Made by a program: the position numbers and the translations under genes
DNA from: Winogradskyella psychrotolerans RS-3
GTDB taxonomy: Bacteria; Bacteroidota; Bacteroidia; Flavobacteriales; Flavobacteriaceae
DNA: 64,000 nucleotides
Direction: 5' to 3'
Assembly (NCBI RefSeq): GCF_000427335.1
Contig: NZ_ATMR01000019.1
Span: forward strand, 22,844-86,843
Shown here: one piece after another, positions 27,000 to 37,539 of the stretch
How the letters are laid out: each line of letters starts with the position of its first letter
How positions within the stretch are numbered: position 1 is the first letter of the stretch
Notes under the pieces: model-generated
The model's input: the letters and a program-made list of their open reading frames with translations, nothing else
What the model was told of the DNA's origin: nothing
The model's database searches: none

Positions 27000-28355
27000 T
27001 TAATAGGCTTTATCTTCTCCTTTTACAGCATTAACGAAGGTTTGAATTATAATTTTAATATCTAAAAGCAATGACCAGTTTTCAATATAAAATATATCAT
27101 ACTTCACTCTACCAATAATGTCTTTATCCGTCTCTACCTCACCTCTAAACCCACTAGTTTGTGCCAAACCTGTAATGCCAGGTTTAACAAAATGTCTAAC
27201 CATAAATTTATCTATTTTCTTAGCGTACATTATAGTGTGACTAACCATATGGGGTCTCGGTCCTACGACAGACATATCTCCAAAAAGAACATTAAAAAAC
27301 TGTGGTAATTCATCAATACTTGTTTTTCTAATAAATTTACCAACTTTAGTAACTCTTTGGTCACCTCTTGTTGCTTGGTTTGCGTGCGCATTTTTATTTG
27401 GCATCATAGACCTAAACTTAAAACAATCAAATTCTTTATAATTAAAACCATTTCTAGACTGTTTAAAAAATATAGGTCCTTTAGATTCTAACTTTATTAA
27501 GATGCCGATTATTGGGGTTAACCATGATAAAATAAAAACGATTACAAAACAAGAGAACAAAATATCAAAAACTCGTTTTATTAATGTGTTCACAGACTCT
27601 TCTAGAGGAATCGTTCTAAGTGTAAGAATAGGAATATAATCGTAATACTCATATCTTAATTTTTTTGAATAGATCTCTTTACTATCTGGAATAAACTTTA
27701 AAATTTTAAGATTATTATCTGCAAAATTTACAATATCAGCTATCTGTGTATTACTTAATTCTGATATAGAACAGTAAATCTCATCTATACCTTCTTTTAT
27801 CACAAATTGAAAGCAACCTTCTAGAGAATCTGTTTTATTTTTTAAATTGAAAGTCTTTTTATGAGAATATCCATATTCTGGATTCTTATTAAAAAATTTA
27901 TCTAAGGCAAGCGTCTTTTTATTAACCCCGATAATAACTGTTGTCCTAAAATTTCCACCAAACGAAATTCTATATTTCTGTAATAAGTAATATATGGTAT
28001 ATTTTAAAATAGTAATGAAAAGAAAACATAATAAAGCATATATAAATAATGGCTTTGGGTACATATTAAGCTCATGATACAAACCTGAAAAAGCAAAAAT
28101 AACAAGCAGGAATAAAATAAATTGTTTTACAATAAGCGATAGAATGCTTATCGGTCTTGTATACCTATATACCTCATAAAAATGCGAATAAACAGATAAA
28201 AAAAACCAACTTATCGATATTAACGCCAAAAACGCAAATGGATAACTCTCTTTAAATAAATAAAAAACAGCTATTACATTAAGTATTAATAAATCTATAA
28301 TGTAAGAGATAGGCCTCAAATACCCTGAATATCTTCCTTGCTTAAATAAACTCAA
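27000..28355 (-). CDS. Undecaprenyl-phosphate sugar transferase (WcaJ-like), copy 2
   Basis: This 451-residue paralogue has the same architecture: N-terminal helices, a central domain (TVIIGVNKKTLALDK, which lacks the GGGES loop of copy 1) and a catalytic domain with SIDELPQFFNVLFGDMSVVG and VKPGITGLAQTSGFRGEVE. Both end in KGxDKAY. Retaining two initiating transferases side by side suggests two different first sugars or two glycans. Confidence 0.92.
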   Translation of the reverse strand: MSLFKQGRYSGYLRPISYIIDLLILNVIAVFYLFKESYPFAFLALISISWFFLSVYSHFYEVYRYTRPISILSLIVKQFILFLLVIFAFSGLYHELNMYPKPLFIYALLCFLFITILKYTIYYLLQKYRISFGGNFRTTVIIGVNKKTLALDKFFNKNPEYGYSHKKTFNLKNKTDSLEGCFQFVIKEGIDEIYCSISELSNTQIADIVNFADNNLKILKFIPDSKEIYSKKLRYEYYDYIPILTLRTIPLEESVNTLIKRVFDILFSCFVIVFILSWLTPIIGILIKLESKGPIFFKQSRNGFNYKEFDCFKFRSMMPNKNAHANQATRGDQRVTKVGKFIRKTSIDELPQFFNVLFGDMSVVGPRPHMVSHTIMYAKKIDKFMVRHFVKPGITGLAQTSGFRGEVETDKDIIGRVKYDIFYIENWSLLLDIKIIIQTFVNAVKGEDKAY

Positions 28356-28389
28356 TTTTGTGCTTTATTATTTAATAAAATTATTAATA

Positions 28390-29520
28390 CTACTTTTTTA
28401 GATGTTCACTATAAATTTTTTCTAGCTTAAAAATATTCTTATTAATATTAAATTTACTATTAAACAGTTTTAACGAGTTTTGAGAAAACTTAACATTTAT
28501 TTCATTCGTATTAATCAACTTAATTATGCCTTCAGAAAACTTAAACTTATCTTCATTTTGAATAAGGTAACCATTATAATTATTCTCTACCAAATCTCTA
28601 TTTCCATCAGCATCAGTTGCCACTATAGCTTTTTTCAGAGCTAAACTTTCTATTACAGAATAGGGCAACCCTTCATATCTTGCTGTAGAAATATATAGTT
28701 GAGAGCTTTTAACAATATTAAATATATCATTTCGTGATGTCCATTCTAAAAGCGTAACATTAGTATCTAAATTTTGTTGTTTAATTATTTCTTTAACCGT
28801 GTTAAGACTTGGTGAGTGATAACCAACACCCATTAGTACAAGATGAACTTGTGGCAGCGTTTTTTTTACCTCAACCAATACATCTAGCATAAGCTCAATG
28901 TTTTTTTGGTAAGAAGGACGGCCAACAGAACAAATATAATAATCTGGCCACGTTTTTTTAATAGACAAATCTTCTATATCAGAGATTGGATTAATTGAAT
29001 TATTAAATAACAATACATTCTCTTTTTTATAGCCCACCTCTTCAATGGCTCTATTTTTTTCAGAAACAGAAGATGCCAAAATTTTATTATTAAAACCTCT
29101 AAAGCATCGCTCAACAAAAAGGTATAAGCGTTGCTTAAAACTAGTTTCTGCACTTAAATAAGAATAAGCTTGAGGTGTGTGTAAGACAGGTATTTTTAAT
29201 ATGAAACCTACTATCTTCCCAATGATACCTCCTTTTGCACTATGAGCGTGTATAACTTGTGGTTTCTCCTTTCTTAAAATTTTTAATGTATTAAAAATGG
29301 CAGCAAAGTCTTTAAATACACTAATCTCCCTATTGATTGGTAGTTTATAATCTTTAATAGGGTTCTCAGCATTATCCAAATATGGAACTTTTGTATCATC
29401 ATTACTATGAATAACAATATTTTCAAATTTAGAACTATCAATATTCGTTAAAATTAAACGTAATGAGACATCTACCCCTCCAACTGAATTAAGAATATGT
29501 GCTATTTTTATTTTATTCAT
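28390..29520 (-). CDS. Glycosyltransferase family 4
   Basis: This GT-B retaining glycosyltransferase of 376 residues has the donor-binding region SVGRPSYQKNIELMLDV and STARYEGLPYSVIESLALKKAIVATDADG with the E-x7-E pair. It adds a sugar to the lipid-linked repeat unit on the cytosolic face. It has a -7 box about 55 nt upstream and is followed by the two initiating transferases. Confidence 0.93.
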   Translation of the reverse strand: MNKIKIAHILNSVGGVDVSLRLILTNIDSSKFENIVIHSNDDTKVPYLDNAENPIKDYKLPINREISVFKDFAAIFNTLKILRKEKPQVIHAHSAKGGIIGKIVGFILKIPVLHTPQAYSYLSAETSFKQRLYLFVERCFRGFNNKILASSVSEKNRAIEEVGYKKENVLLFNNSINPISDIEDLSIKKTWPDYYICSVGRPSYQKNIELMLDVLVEVKKTLPQVHLVLMGVGYHSPSLNTVKEIIKQQNLDTNVTLLEWTSRNDIFNIVKSSQLYISTARYEGLPYSVIESLALKKAIVATDADGNRDLVENNYNGYLIQNEDKFKFSEGIIKLINTNEINVKFSQNSLKLFNSKFNINKNIFKLEKIYSEHLKK

Positions 29521-29574
29521 TAAAGGAAAAATAATTAATTTTTAGAATAATAACGAGCCTGAATTAATAGTTAA

Positions 29575-29582
29575 CAAATATA
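29575..29582 (-). promoter_or_regulatory. -7 box upstream of the family 4 glycosyltransferase
   Basis: CAAATATA on the plus strand gives TATATTTG on the minus strand, 55 nt before ATG 29520, in a 183-nt gap after the polymerase gene. No -33 TTG at the expected distance. Confidence 0.4.
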
Positions 29583-29703
29583 ATTTATTTAGCTACTAAA
29601 GTAAATACTAATTAATTTAATTCCTTTTGAACTTAATTCTTCAATTTTAAATCATAAGCTTTAAGAAAAGTACCTATTATTTTAATGAAGGGTTATTGTG
29701 ATT

Positions 29704-30887
29704 TTATACTTTAGAGGAAATCATTGTAGAAAAAACTAATGTTAGAGCAAACAACTCTCCTCCCATTTGTCTCGTTAAAACGTTCTCTACTGAACAAAAA
29801 AGAATTAGAGATAACAGCAAAATAAAAGAATAATAACTTTTGTAATCTAGCTTGAGCCAAAGCACAAAAAAGATGATAAACATTAAAAACATCAAAACAC
29901 CAGAGCTTAACAAGAAATTGATAAATTGATTATGAGTATTAAATTTACTTCTTACAAAAAAATCTTGTTGCTTTTCATCTGCAAAATCTAACCTGTTTAC
30001 ATAGCAGTTTTCTAATTCGTTGTTAATGTTAACGAAGCCGCTCCCTGCAAAATAACTTTTATTCTGAAAAAAAATATCATTTGCACAGCTCCATATAAAA
30101 TATCTAGGCTCAAACTTAATCATCTGTTCAAGACTATAGTTAGTATTAGATATGAAAAAACGCTTTTTTAAACTTGGGTTAATAGAAAACATAACAACGC
30201 TAAAAAAGCAAAGTGTAATGATTATCAATCCTGCTTTTTTTCTGTTTTTAGTATAACAGAAATAAGCTAAAACTCCTATAATAATTGAAATCAACGAAAT
30301 TCTTGCGGAAATAATTAATAAAAAGATTAGAAATAATAGGGCTAGAATATAATATAGAATTTTTGCTTTAGAAACTTGAGTCGCAACATACAAACACATA
30401 CAAAAGCTTAATACATATACATACCCAATATATGGTCTATCTCCTAACAAAATTGATGATACATGATCACCTACTGTCATATTAAACTGCCCTGATAATT
30501 TGTAGTGAATAACTAAATTTATAGCAGATATAATAAGTAAAGCTAATGATCCGTAAATAAATGAAAGAATTGGAACTAGCTTATTCTTAATTGGTATAGA
30601 TGAGATTAAAATAAGTACGACTAACCATAAATTATTGACATATTTAAAATCTTCCCACCGCTTAAATATAACTAACTGAATCGTTAATAAAAAAATAAAA
30701 GGTATAGGGTGTAGAATCTCTTATCTAAAATTTTTTTCCAATTTTGTTTTTGAACTACGAAAGGAAATAAAGCGATTAAGACTATTAATATTATATTAGG
30801 AATTGCTTCACCTAAATCTGTAAAAGGAACTACAGCACAAAAAAGCGAAAAAACAGTTAGATAGATATATTCAAGATTCTTTTTCAA
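29704..30887 (-). pseudogene. Frameshifted O-antigen polymerase/ligase-like protein (Wzy)
   Basis: The frame from 30887 stops at 30684 after the seven-base run at 30689-30695; the downstream frame is open back to that run and on to 29704. One extra base gives YLLFFLLTIQLVIFKRWEDF and a protein of about 394 residues with ten or more membrane helices. The periplasmic loop carries NTHNQFINFLLSSG, which resembles the HNxxL motif of the Wzy/WaaL ligase family. It probably polymerises repeat units. It overlaps the preceding glycosyltransferase by 4 nt. Confidence 0.82.
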
Positions 30888-31693
30888 TTTTTATTAATAA
30901 TTTTTTTTATATAAGTTGTAAAATCTCTCGGTGCTAGTAACAGGATATAATTTCTAATTAGACCATAAATAGGATAAAATCCGAAATAAAAATGTGATTT
31001 TAAAATACTAATTCTAGCTTTAACTTGCTCTACTCGTCTTGTACTAGAAAGTGAGTTTGGGTCCACTACGTAATCTAATAAAACCTCAGGCATATTCGCT
31101 ACTTTAAATTTTTTAATCACATTAAAGAAAAAGGCAAAATCCTCACCATTTCTATGATATTTTTCGGGAAACAATCCTACGTCTTTTAAAATATCTACAT
31201 AGTAAATAACACTTGAATTTACGAAAGTACTATTCAAATGTATCTTTTTAATTATTGAGTCGTAGGTCGTTGGGTGCTTTAACACAAAAAGTAATTTCCC
31301 ATTTGTGTCAACCATATTAACAAAAGTCCCTACTAACTTAATTTCGGGATGTTCTCTAAGGTAAGTGATTTGCTTTGAATACTTATCAGTATGATTTGTA
31401 TCCCCACAGTCTAATCGTCCTGTAAACTCATAATTCATTTTTAGGATGGCTTCAAGTCCATGATTAGTAGCCATACCAACTCCCATGTTTTTAGGCAATA
31501 TTTCTAAAAAGATATCACCTCCTTTATATTTTTCTTTTAAAGAAGCTAAGTTTGGTTTTTCTATACTACCATCATCAACAATTAAAATATCTACTTCAAT
31601 TGACTCATTAATAGACAATATAGAGGCATTTAAACCTTCTAAATTATTATAATGACATATAAGAATAATTAATTTGTTCTGATTATTTACCAT
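30884..31693 (-). CDS. Glycosyltransferase family 2
   Basis: This 269-residue GT-A enzyme has LIILICHYNNLEGL, IDILIVDDGSIEKPN and GRLDCGDTNH in place of the usual DxD motif. The C-terminal part has a hydrophobic segment (YPIYGLIRNYILLLAP) that may associate with the membrane. It overlaps both neighbours by a few nucleotides (7 nt with the upstream ligase, 4 nt with the downstream polymerase), so translation is coupled. Confidence 0.92.
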   Translation of the reverse strand: MVNNQNKLIILICHYNNLEGLNASILSINESIEVDILIVDDGSIEKPNLASLKEKYKGGDIFLEILPKNMGVGMATNHGLEAILKMNYEFTGRLDCGDTNHTDKYSKQITYLREHPEIKLVGTFVNMVDTNGKLLFVLKHPTTYDSIIKKIHLNSTFVNSSVIYYVDILKDVGLFPEKYHRNGEDFAFFFNVIKKFKVANMPEVLLDYVVDPNSLSSTRRVEQVKARISILKSHFYFGFYPIYGLIRNYILLLAPRDFTTYIKKIINKN

Positions 31694-33089
31694 TTTACAT
31701 TATTTCCTAAATTACCAATTCTCCTTAAACATATAAGCATAGCTAACCCTAGCCAAAATATATATATTCTAAATGAATCTATTTGTAGCCACATCAAAAG
31801 AGTTCCGAAAAAAACGACATAAAGTGTTATACCAATATAATTATAACCTTCATTAGAATTAAGGAATTTATAAGTATAATAAAAGATTAACGATAGAAAC
31901 ATTATAAAAAATATAAAACCAATAATTCCGGTTTCAGCAAGTATCCTTATATAGAGATTATACCCAGGAGGAAAGGATTTAACTTCTTCATTTAAATAGT
32001 ACGCCTTAAATTCATAATTACCTTTTGTGGCCCACTCCGGATATAATTCTTTCGATTCAAATGCCTGCTGTCCCCAACCTATACCTGTAATTGGATATTT
32101 TTTAAAAACCTGAAAATTCGCATACTGTATTCCAAACCTTGATTGATTAGATCTAGCATTGTCAGATTTTGTATCTGTAAAATTTAAAGATTCAATTCTT
32201 TCATTAATCGTATCATATATAATATCTCCTTTGAGCATTAATACCACAGGGAGAATGCACACTAAAAGAATGACTATTTTTCTAAAAATATTTCTAAATA
32301 GGTAATAATTCTTATATGAAAAATACCCTAAAAATATAAGCTGTAAAAACACAGTTACTAAAGCTGTGCGTGATTTAGAAACAACACTTAAAAAAATCAC
32401 AAGTAAAAAAGGAATAAACCTATACCATTTCTTATTTGTAAGGATATAACTAAATATAAAACCTGATATACTTATTACGTATATACCTAAATCTGGAGGC
32501 CTCCAAGCTGTAGCATTAACTCTTTTTAATTCAAAATATAAAGTAGGTCTTGTAAATGGTAAATAATCAAATAATTGATAAACCCCTATGAGCTGAGTAA
32601 CGCCCGAATAAATTAGAAACTGAATAAGCCCAACAATAAAAACCACGATAAGACTCCAGAACATCGTCTTTCTTACAATAAAGAATGTTTTTATCACCCC
32701 CAAATTGATACAAACATTATAAAATAAGTAAAACAGCATAAAATATGCGAGTATTACAGAAATCAATTGTTTTAGATAACGAACCCAACCAGATGTATAC
32801 TTAAAATAGTATTCTGATATATTAAAAAAATTAAAAAAGGCAGCAACCACTATAAAAATAAAAAATATGAAGAATGCCTGATAAATGGGATGTGTAAATG
32901 GTAAGGATATTTTAAACCTCAACAAATCATGAATGAATAATACTATAAACGCTATAAGAAAAAATATTGGAGCCGAGTCGGAACTATATTCCCCCAAAAA
33001 GCTCATAAAACCAGGTACTTCAGAATTAAATGGCAGAAAAAATATTCCTAATAAAAAATAAAAATATAGGTTTTTTTTATTAAATCCAT
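31687..33089 (-). pseudogene. Frameshifted O-antigen ligase family protein
   Basis: An ATG at 33089, 1 nt after the flippase stop, opens a frame MDLIKKTYIFIF that stops at a six-base run, 33053-33058. One extra base continues it as LLGIFFLPFNSEVPGF into the long frame ending at 31687, about 467 residues. The N-terminal LPFNS..PGF..LGE pattern is typical for this family in flavobacteria. It has about 12 helices and a large periplasmic loop with GIGWGQQAFES. It is the second Wzy/WaaL-type protein in the locus. If the break is real, translation could restart at ATG 33006. Confidence 0.82.
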
Positions 33090-33090
33090 A

Positions 33091-34342
33091 TTAAAAAATT
33101 TTTCTATAATATATATAATTCATCAAATTGGCTGTTATAAAGGCAAATAACAAAGTTAATACAAACCCCATGTCATTAAACAAAGTAATTAATACAACTC
33201 CGAATATAATCATAGAAATCGCTCCAAATAGATGTGAATAAAACAATGGATAAGTAACTTCTTTAGCCTTTAAAGCAATCGAAATTGGTTTCGTAGACAT
33301 CGCAATCAATTGAGCGAACCAAACGATTAAAATATAGGCTATACCTTCACCATATTTGTCTTGATATAAAAAACAGTACACGATATACATTACAGGAATT
33401 GAAACAATATAGATAAGCACTAAGGGTTTGGTATAGCGCTTATAGAAATCTTTCATAACAACTGGAATCAAATTTTCAGATTCTAATGCTTTCATGGAAA
33501 AGGTAGGTGTCAAAAAATTATCCATTCCTATCAATAAAATTGTAAAAACGCCAAATAGATTTTGAATAATTCTCAATTTACTTATTGCAAAATCAGATAC
33601 GCCAAAAGCTTTGCCAAAAAATATAAATACCCTGTGTATAAACCCAAAAAGAAACAGCACCTGCCAGAATCCATTTGGCATATTTAAAGTGGGTGAAAAA
33701 TACGGAAGTATAAAAATCCTTATTAAAAATACTTAAAACGGATAATTCTTTTTTAATATCCGTTTTATAATATATAATAATTACAAAAAATAGACTTGCA
33801 AGTAAATAAGCAACCCAATAAACTACCAAGATTAGATTTAAACTTAAGGCATCTTTATAGACATATATACCACTGAAAAAAACGATATTCATCAGCAATG
33901 AACTAACAGGCGCAAACCCCGTAGAAATTACTTTATTTGAAAAAATAAATCTTTTAAAAATCTCTACTAATGTCAATCCAAAATTCATCAGTAAGAAATT
34001 CAATAAAAAAATCTGAGTTACCTGAATTCTTAAAAAGAAAAAAGATATTATTGAAAATACGATATTGAAAATTGTGAAACAGATAATATTAACACTCAAA
34101 TAGTTATATTTTTCACTATCCCATTTCTTAATACCAAAAACCAGTATCGGTGCAGAAAAAACTGTAGTCAGTATTATATTTATAAGTGTAGAATAACTGT
34201 ACAGAACTACAAATTCACTAAAAACAGTTTCATTTAAAACTGTTGATAATACGAGAACAGAACCAAAGTTCATTAAAGAGGTTAATACTTGGTCAGTTAA
34301 AATAAAATATTTATTATTAAAAAAATTACTACGGAAATTCAT
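33091..34342 (-). pseudogene. Frameshifted Wzx-type polysaccharide flippase
   Basis: Two overlapping frames (34342-33593 and 33681-33091) together make one protein of about 416 residues with 10-12 membrane helices, a MOP-superfamily flippase that moves lipid-linked repeat units to the periplasm. The switch is at the six-base run 33616-33621, where the joined sequence would read VYTQGIYIFGKAFGVSDFAI. Unlike most breaks here it needs one base fewer or two more. First gene of the minus-strand run of glycan assembly genes. Confidence 0.8.
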
Positions 34343-34436
34343 GTAATATTATAGTATAAACTCTTTTACTAATTGCCGAAAGTAGTTAATAAATGTTGTA
34401 GCCGAAAATAATAATGAAAATTGTAGATTTAAAAAC

Positions 34437-34465
34437 TTGAAGCATAAAAAATAATGATACTTTTG
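34437..34465 (+). promoter_or_regulatory. Promoter of the nitroreductase/pyruvyltransferase pair
   Basis: TTG at 34437-34439, an 18-nt spacer and TACTTTTG at 34458-34465 match the Bacteroidota promoter. It is 32 nt before ATG 34498 and drives the only plus-strand genes inside the polysaccharide locus. Confidence 0.75.
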
Positions 34466-34497
34466 GAGATAATTTAATGTATTAATTTAATAATTAC

Positions 34498-35538
34498 ATG
34501 AAATTTTTCATAAAGAAAATTTTTAAAGAAAATAAAAAATCCAAAATTTACCAGATCAGTTCTTGGGTTTACAAACGCTATTTTCCTTATGTCAATGTTG
34601 TAACAAACATGTTTTATGACACCTTTTTTTATTCTAAACACTCAAACGTATTTAAGGTTAACACATTAAATAAAATTGAAGCTAAAATAATCTTAGACTA
34701 CCATTCAATAGAAAAAGGACTCTTATTTTCTCAAACAAAATATGGCTTTGCTAAAGATAAAATAAAAAGACTTAACAAGTATCTAAAAAACCAAAAAGTA
34801 CTCACTAATTCTAATAAGTCTCAAATAAGCGTAGCATACAGTGTTATGTGCGAATATTACGAACTGCACAAAAAAAACAATTTTGATATCTCTTCTTTTT
34901 ATGCTGAAGAAGATTATCTTTTCTATAAAAATCATTTAAATAGCGCATACAATAAGACCTTTAGTGGAGTTATTGAATATACAAAAAATGATTTTTTTGA
35001 TCATACTTTTTCTTCATTTGATAAATTTTCAGACTCTAGAAAAAGTGTTAGAAACTTTACGGGTAATTTAATAGACGACTCTACAATTGAGAAAGCAATA
35101 ATGCTTTCTAAAAATGCACCTTCTGTATGCAATAGACAACCGTCCAAAGCCTATTATTTAAAAGACAAATCAAAAATTGATAAAGTTTTAGAATTACAAG
35201 CAGGACTAAATGGTTTTACCCAAAACATTAACCAACTACTTATTATTACCACTGACGTTAATTATTATTATTCGATTGGAGAACGTTATCAATTTTATAT
35301 AGACGGAGGAGTTTATCTCATGAACCTCTTATATTCATTACACTTTTATAATATTGCTGCCTGTCCTGCAAACTGGGCAAAAGAAAAAGACGACGAAAAA
35401 AGAATTAAACAAATACTCGATATTAATAGTTCTGAAAAAGTTATATGTTTAATTGCCATTGGGGAGGCAGATGAAAACTTTAAAACAACATTATCCAAAA
35501 GGAGAGATTTAGATGAAGTTTTAACCATAATCAAATAA
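34498..35538 (+). CDS. Nitroreductase family protein of the polysaccharide locus
   Basis: This 346-residue protein has an extra N-terminal domain of about 175 residues (with DYHSIEKGLLF) and a C-terminal nitroreductase fold (SDSRKSVRNFTGNLIDD, then NAPSVCNRQPSKAYYL, and CPANWAK). The family binds FMN. With a pyruvyltransferase 3 nt downstream, it probably modifies a sugar or its lipid-linked intermediate; that is inference. Transcribed opposite to its neighbours. Confidence 0.85.
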   Translation: MKFFIKKIFKENKKSKIYQISSWVYKRYFPYVNVVTNMFYDTFFYSKHSNVFKVNTLNKIEAKIILDYHSIEKGLLFSQTKYGFAKDKIKRLNKYLKNQKVLTNSNKSQISVAYSVMCEYYELHKKNNFDISSFYAEEDYLFYKNHLNSAYNKTFSGVIEYTKNDFFDHTFSSFDKFSDSRKSVRNFTGNLIDDSTIEKAIMLSKNAPSVCNRQPSKAYYLKDKSKIDKVLELQAGLNGFTQNINQLLIITTDVNYYYSIGERYQFYIDGGVYLMNLLYSLHFYNIAACPANWAKEKDDEKRIKQILDINSSEKVICLIAIGEADENFKTTLSKRRDLDEVLTIIK

Positions 35539-35541
35539 TTA

Positions 35542-36650
35542 ATGACAAAATTAAAAATTGGAATTTTAACGCTTCCTATAAACAATAATTATGGAGGAAT
35601 TATTCAATTAGCTGCATTATATAACTTTATTGAGTCCAATGGATTTGAAGCTGTTTGGATAGATAAGAAACACCCAGAAAGCGTCGTTAAATCTTGGCTA
35701 AAAAAGCTTATTGAAATTAATCCATTACATCATATTTACGATCCTAAAAACTTTAAAACAATAAAGCTTTTTCGTAAACAAGTATCCCCTTTTTTTAAAG
35801 ACTATTTAAGTGTAAAAACTAAGACGACTTGCACTTCTGAGCATTTAAAAGAAGTGACAAAAGATTTAGATTGTATTATTGTAGGTAGTGATCAAGTTTG
35901 GAGGTTAGAATATATAAAAGAGAACTACCCTACTTATTTTTTAGATTTTGTTTCTTCAAAAACAAAAAAATAGCCTACGCAGCTTCATTTGGAAAGGATT
36001 TTTGGGAAGGAAAAACAGAGTCCATTTCAAAAATTCAATCATTAATCCAAACGTTTGATTTAGTATCTACTCGAGAGGAAGATGGTTTAAGAATTTGTAA
36101 AGAAAGTTTTAACTACGACAAAGCTGTTCATACCCTTGATCCTTCATTTTTACCAGATGTAAGCTTCTATGAGAAAATGATTAAAGGCCTCGATTTTTCT
36201 CGTAAAATTGAGTTATTCAATTACGTATTAGATGCTTCAGAAAAAAGTGCGTCAATTGTTGATGAAATTTCTGAACGAATGAATCTAAAAATAGATAAGA
36301 TTTATTTGAATGCTAATAGCTCATTAAAGAGCTCTAATTTAATAGAAAACTGGTTAGCTCATTTTTACTACTCAGATTTTATAATTACCGATTCTTTTCA
36401 CGGTTTAGTATTTTCAATAATTTTTAATAAACAATTTATCATTATAGGGAACAAATCTCGAGGATTAAGCAGGTTTAATTCACTTTTAAAGTTACTTGAT
36501 CTAGAAAATAGAATTATTGATATTGACCAATTTAAAACAGAAGATGTCGCTATTTTAAATGAAAAAATCGATTATTTAGAAGTAAATAAAAAGCTCAATA
36601 TGCAAAAAGAAATTTCTAAAACTTATCTATTAAATGCAATAAGAGGTTAA
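35542..36650 (+). pseudogene. Frameshifted polysaccharide pyruvyl transferase
   Basis: The frame from ATG 35542 stops at 35971-35973 after a seven-A run at 35964-35970. One extra A gives SKTKKIAYAASFGKDFWEG and continues to 36650, about 369 residues. The family signatures IIVGSDQVW and, later, ITDSFHGLVFSIIFNKQFI are present. The enzyme adds ketal-linked pyruvate from phosphoenolpyruvate to a sugar, giving the glycan negative charge. It is the second gene of the plus-strand pair. Confidence 0.87.
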
Positions 36651-36657
36651 AAGTTAG

Positions 36658-36678
36658 TCTTAAAATTAAATTTTAAGA
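36658..36678. terminator. AT-rich hairpin between convergent genes
   Basis: TCTTAAAATT (36658-36667) pairs with AATTTTAAGA (36669-36678). It lies between the pyruvyltransferase stop and rfbD, overlapping the rfbD stop. Weak stem, so termination is uncertain. Confidence 0.35.
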
Positions 36679-37539
36679 TTCACTTTTAATACAATTGACC
36701 ATAGCGATTGCTAAGCTAGATTTCCAATTTGGTATTTTAGAATCTAAAATTTGGCTTATCTTTTCGGTATTCATTATACTATACTTTGGTCGTACAGCTG
36801 GTGTTGGGTAATCTTTAGTTTCAATTTTATTAAGTTTTATTGAGCTATTACTTAAACTAAATATTTCTTTTGCAAAATCGTACCAACTAACCACACCTTC
36901 GTTACTGTAATGATAAATGCCGTAACTTGTATTTCTAGACGCAATAATTTGTAAGGTAGCATCGGCTAAATCCATAGCATATGTTGGACTTCCTATTTGG
37001 TCACCTACTACGCCTATTTCATCACGTTCATTAGCTAACCTTAACATAGTTTTTAAAAAATTATGACCATATTCCGAGTACAACCACGACGTTCTAATTA
37101 TAAAATACCTTTGTAATGTTTTAGCGATAACCTGTTCTCCAGCCAATTTCGTTTTTCCATAAACACCTAATGGATTAGTAATATCATCCTCTAAGTAAGG
37201 TGCTGTCCTTTCACCATCAAACACAAAGTCTGTAGAAATATGAATTAAAATGACCTCAAACTTTTTACAAGCTTCAGCTATATTTTGAGCACCTAAGTGA
37301 TTGACCTTATCTGCTAATTCTGTTGCTTCTTCAGCTTTATCTACAGCCGTGTAAGCCGCACAATTAATACAATAATCAAAGGAATGTGCACTAAACACGT
37401 CTTCCACTTTAACTTTGTTAGTTATATCTAAATCAGATGACGATTTAAAAACAAATTGAATATTAGGATGTTTAACCACCAAACTTTGAAAGCATTGCCC
37501 TAATTGACCGTCTTTCGCAGTCACAAGTACATGAATCAT
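36673..37539 (-). CDS. rfbD: dTDP-4-dehydrorhamnose reductase
   Basis: This 288-residue short-chain dehydrogenase catalyses the last step to dTDP-L-rhamnose. The nucleotide loop is VTAKDGQLGQCF, the catalytic YxxxK lies in VYGKTKLAGE, and INCAAYTAVDKAE is typical. Full length. It overlaps rfbC by 4 nt and ends the rfbBACD set. Confidence 0.96.
   Translation of the reverse strand: MIHVLVTAKDGQLGQCFQSLVVKHPNIQFVFKSSSDLDITNKVKVEDVFSAHSFDYCINCAAYTAVDKAEEATELADKVNHLGAQNIAEACKKFEVILIHISTDFVFDGERTAPYLEDDITNPLGVYGKTKLAGEQVIAKTLQRYFIIRTSWLYSEYGHNFLKTMLRLANERDEIGVVGDQIGSPTYAMDLADATLQIIASRNTSYGIYHYSNEGVVSWYDFAKEIFSLSNSSIKLNKIETKDYPTPAVRPKYSIMNTEKISQILDSKIPNWKSSLAIAMVNCIKSES

Noticed and set aside
35964..35970. 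Programmed frameshifting at A-runs
   Set aside because: Broken runs lack a consistent slippery heptamer with a downstream stem-loop, and the affected families are not known to use recoding.
35898..35973. Separate start at 35898 for a second pyruvyltransferase-like gene
   Set aside because: The residues before the run are a shadow of the first frame; one added A joins both into a full family member.
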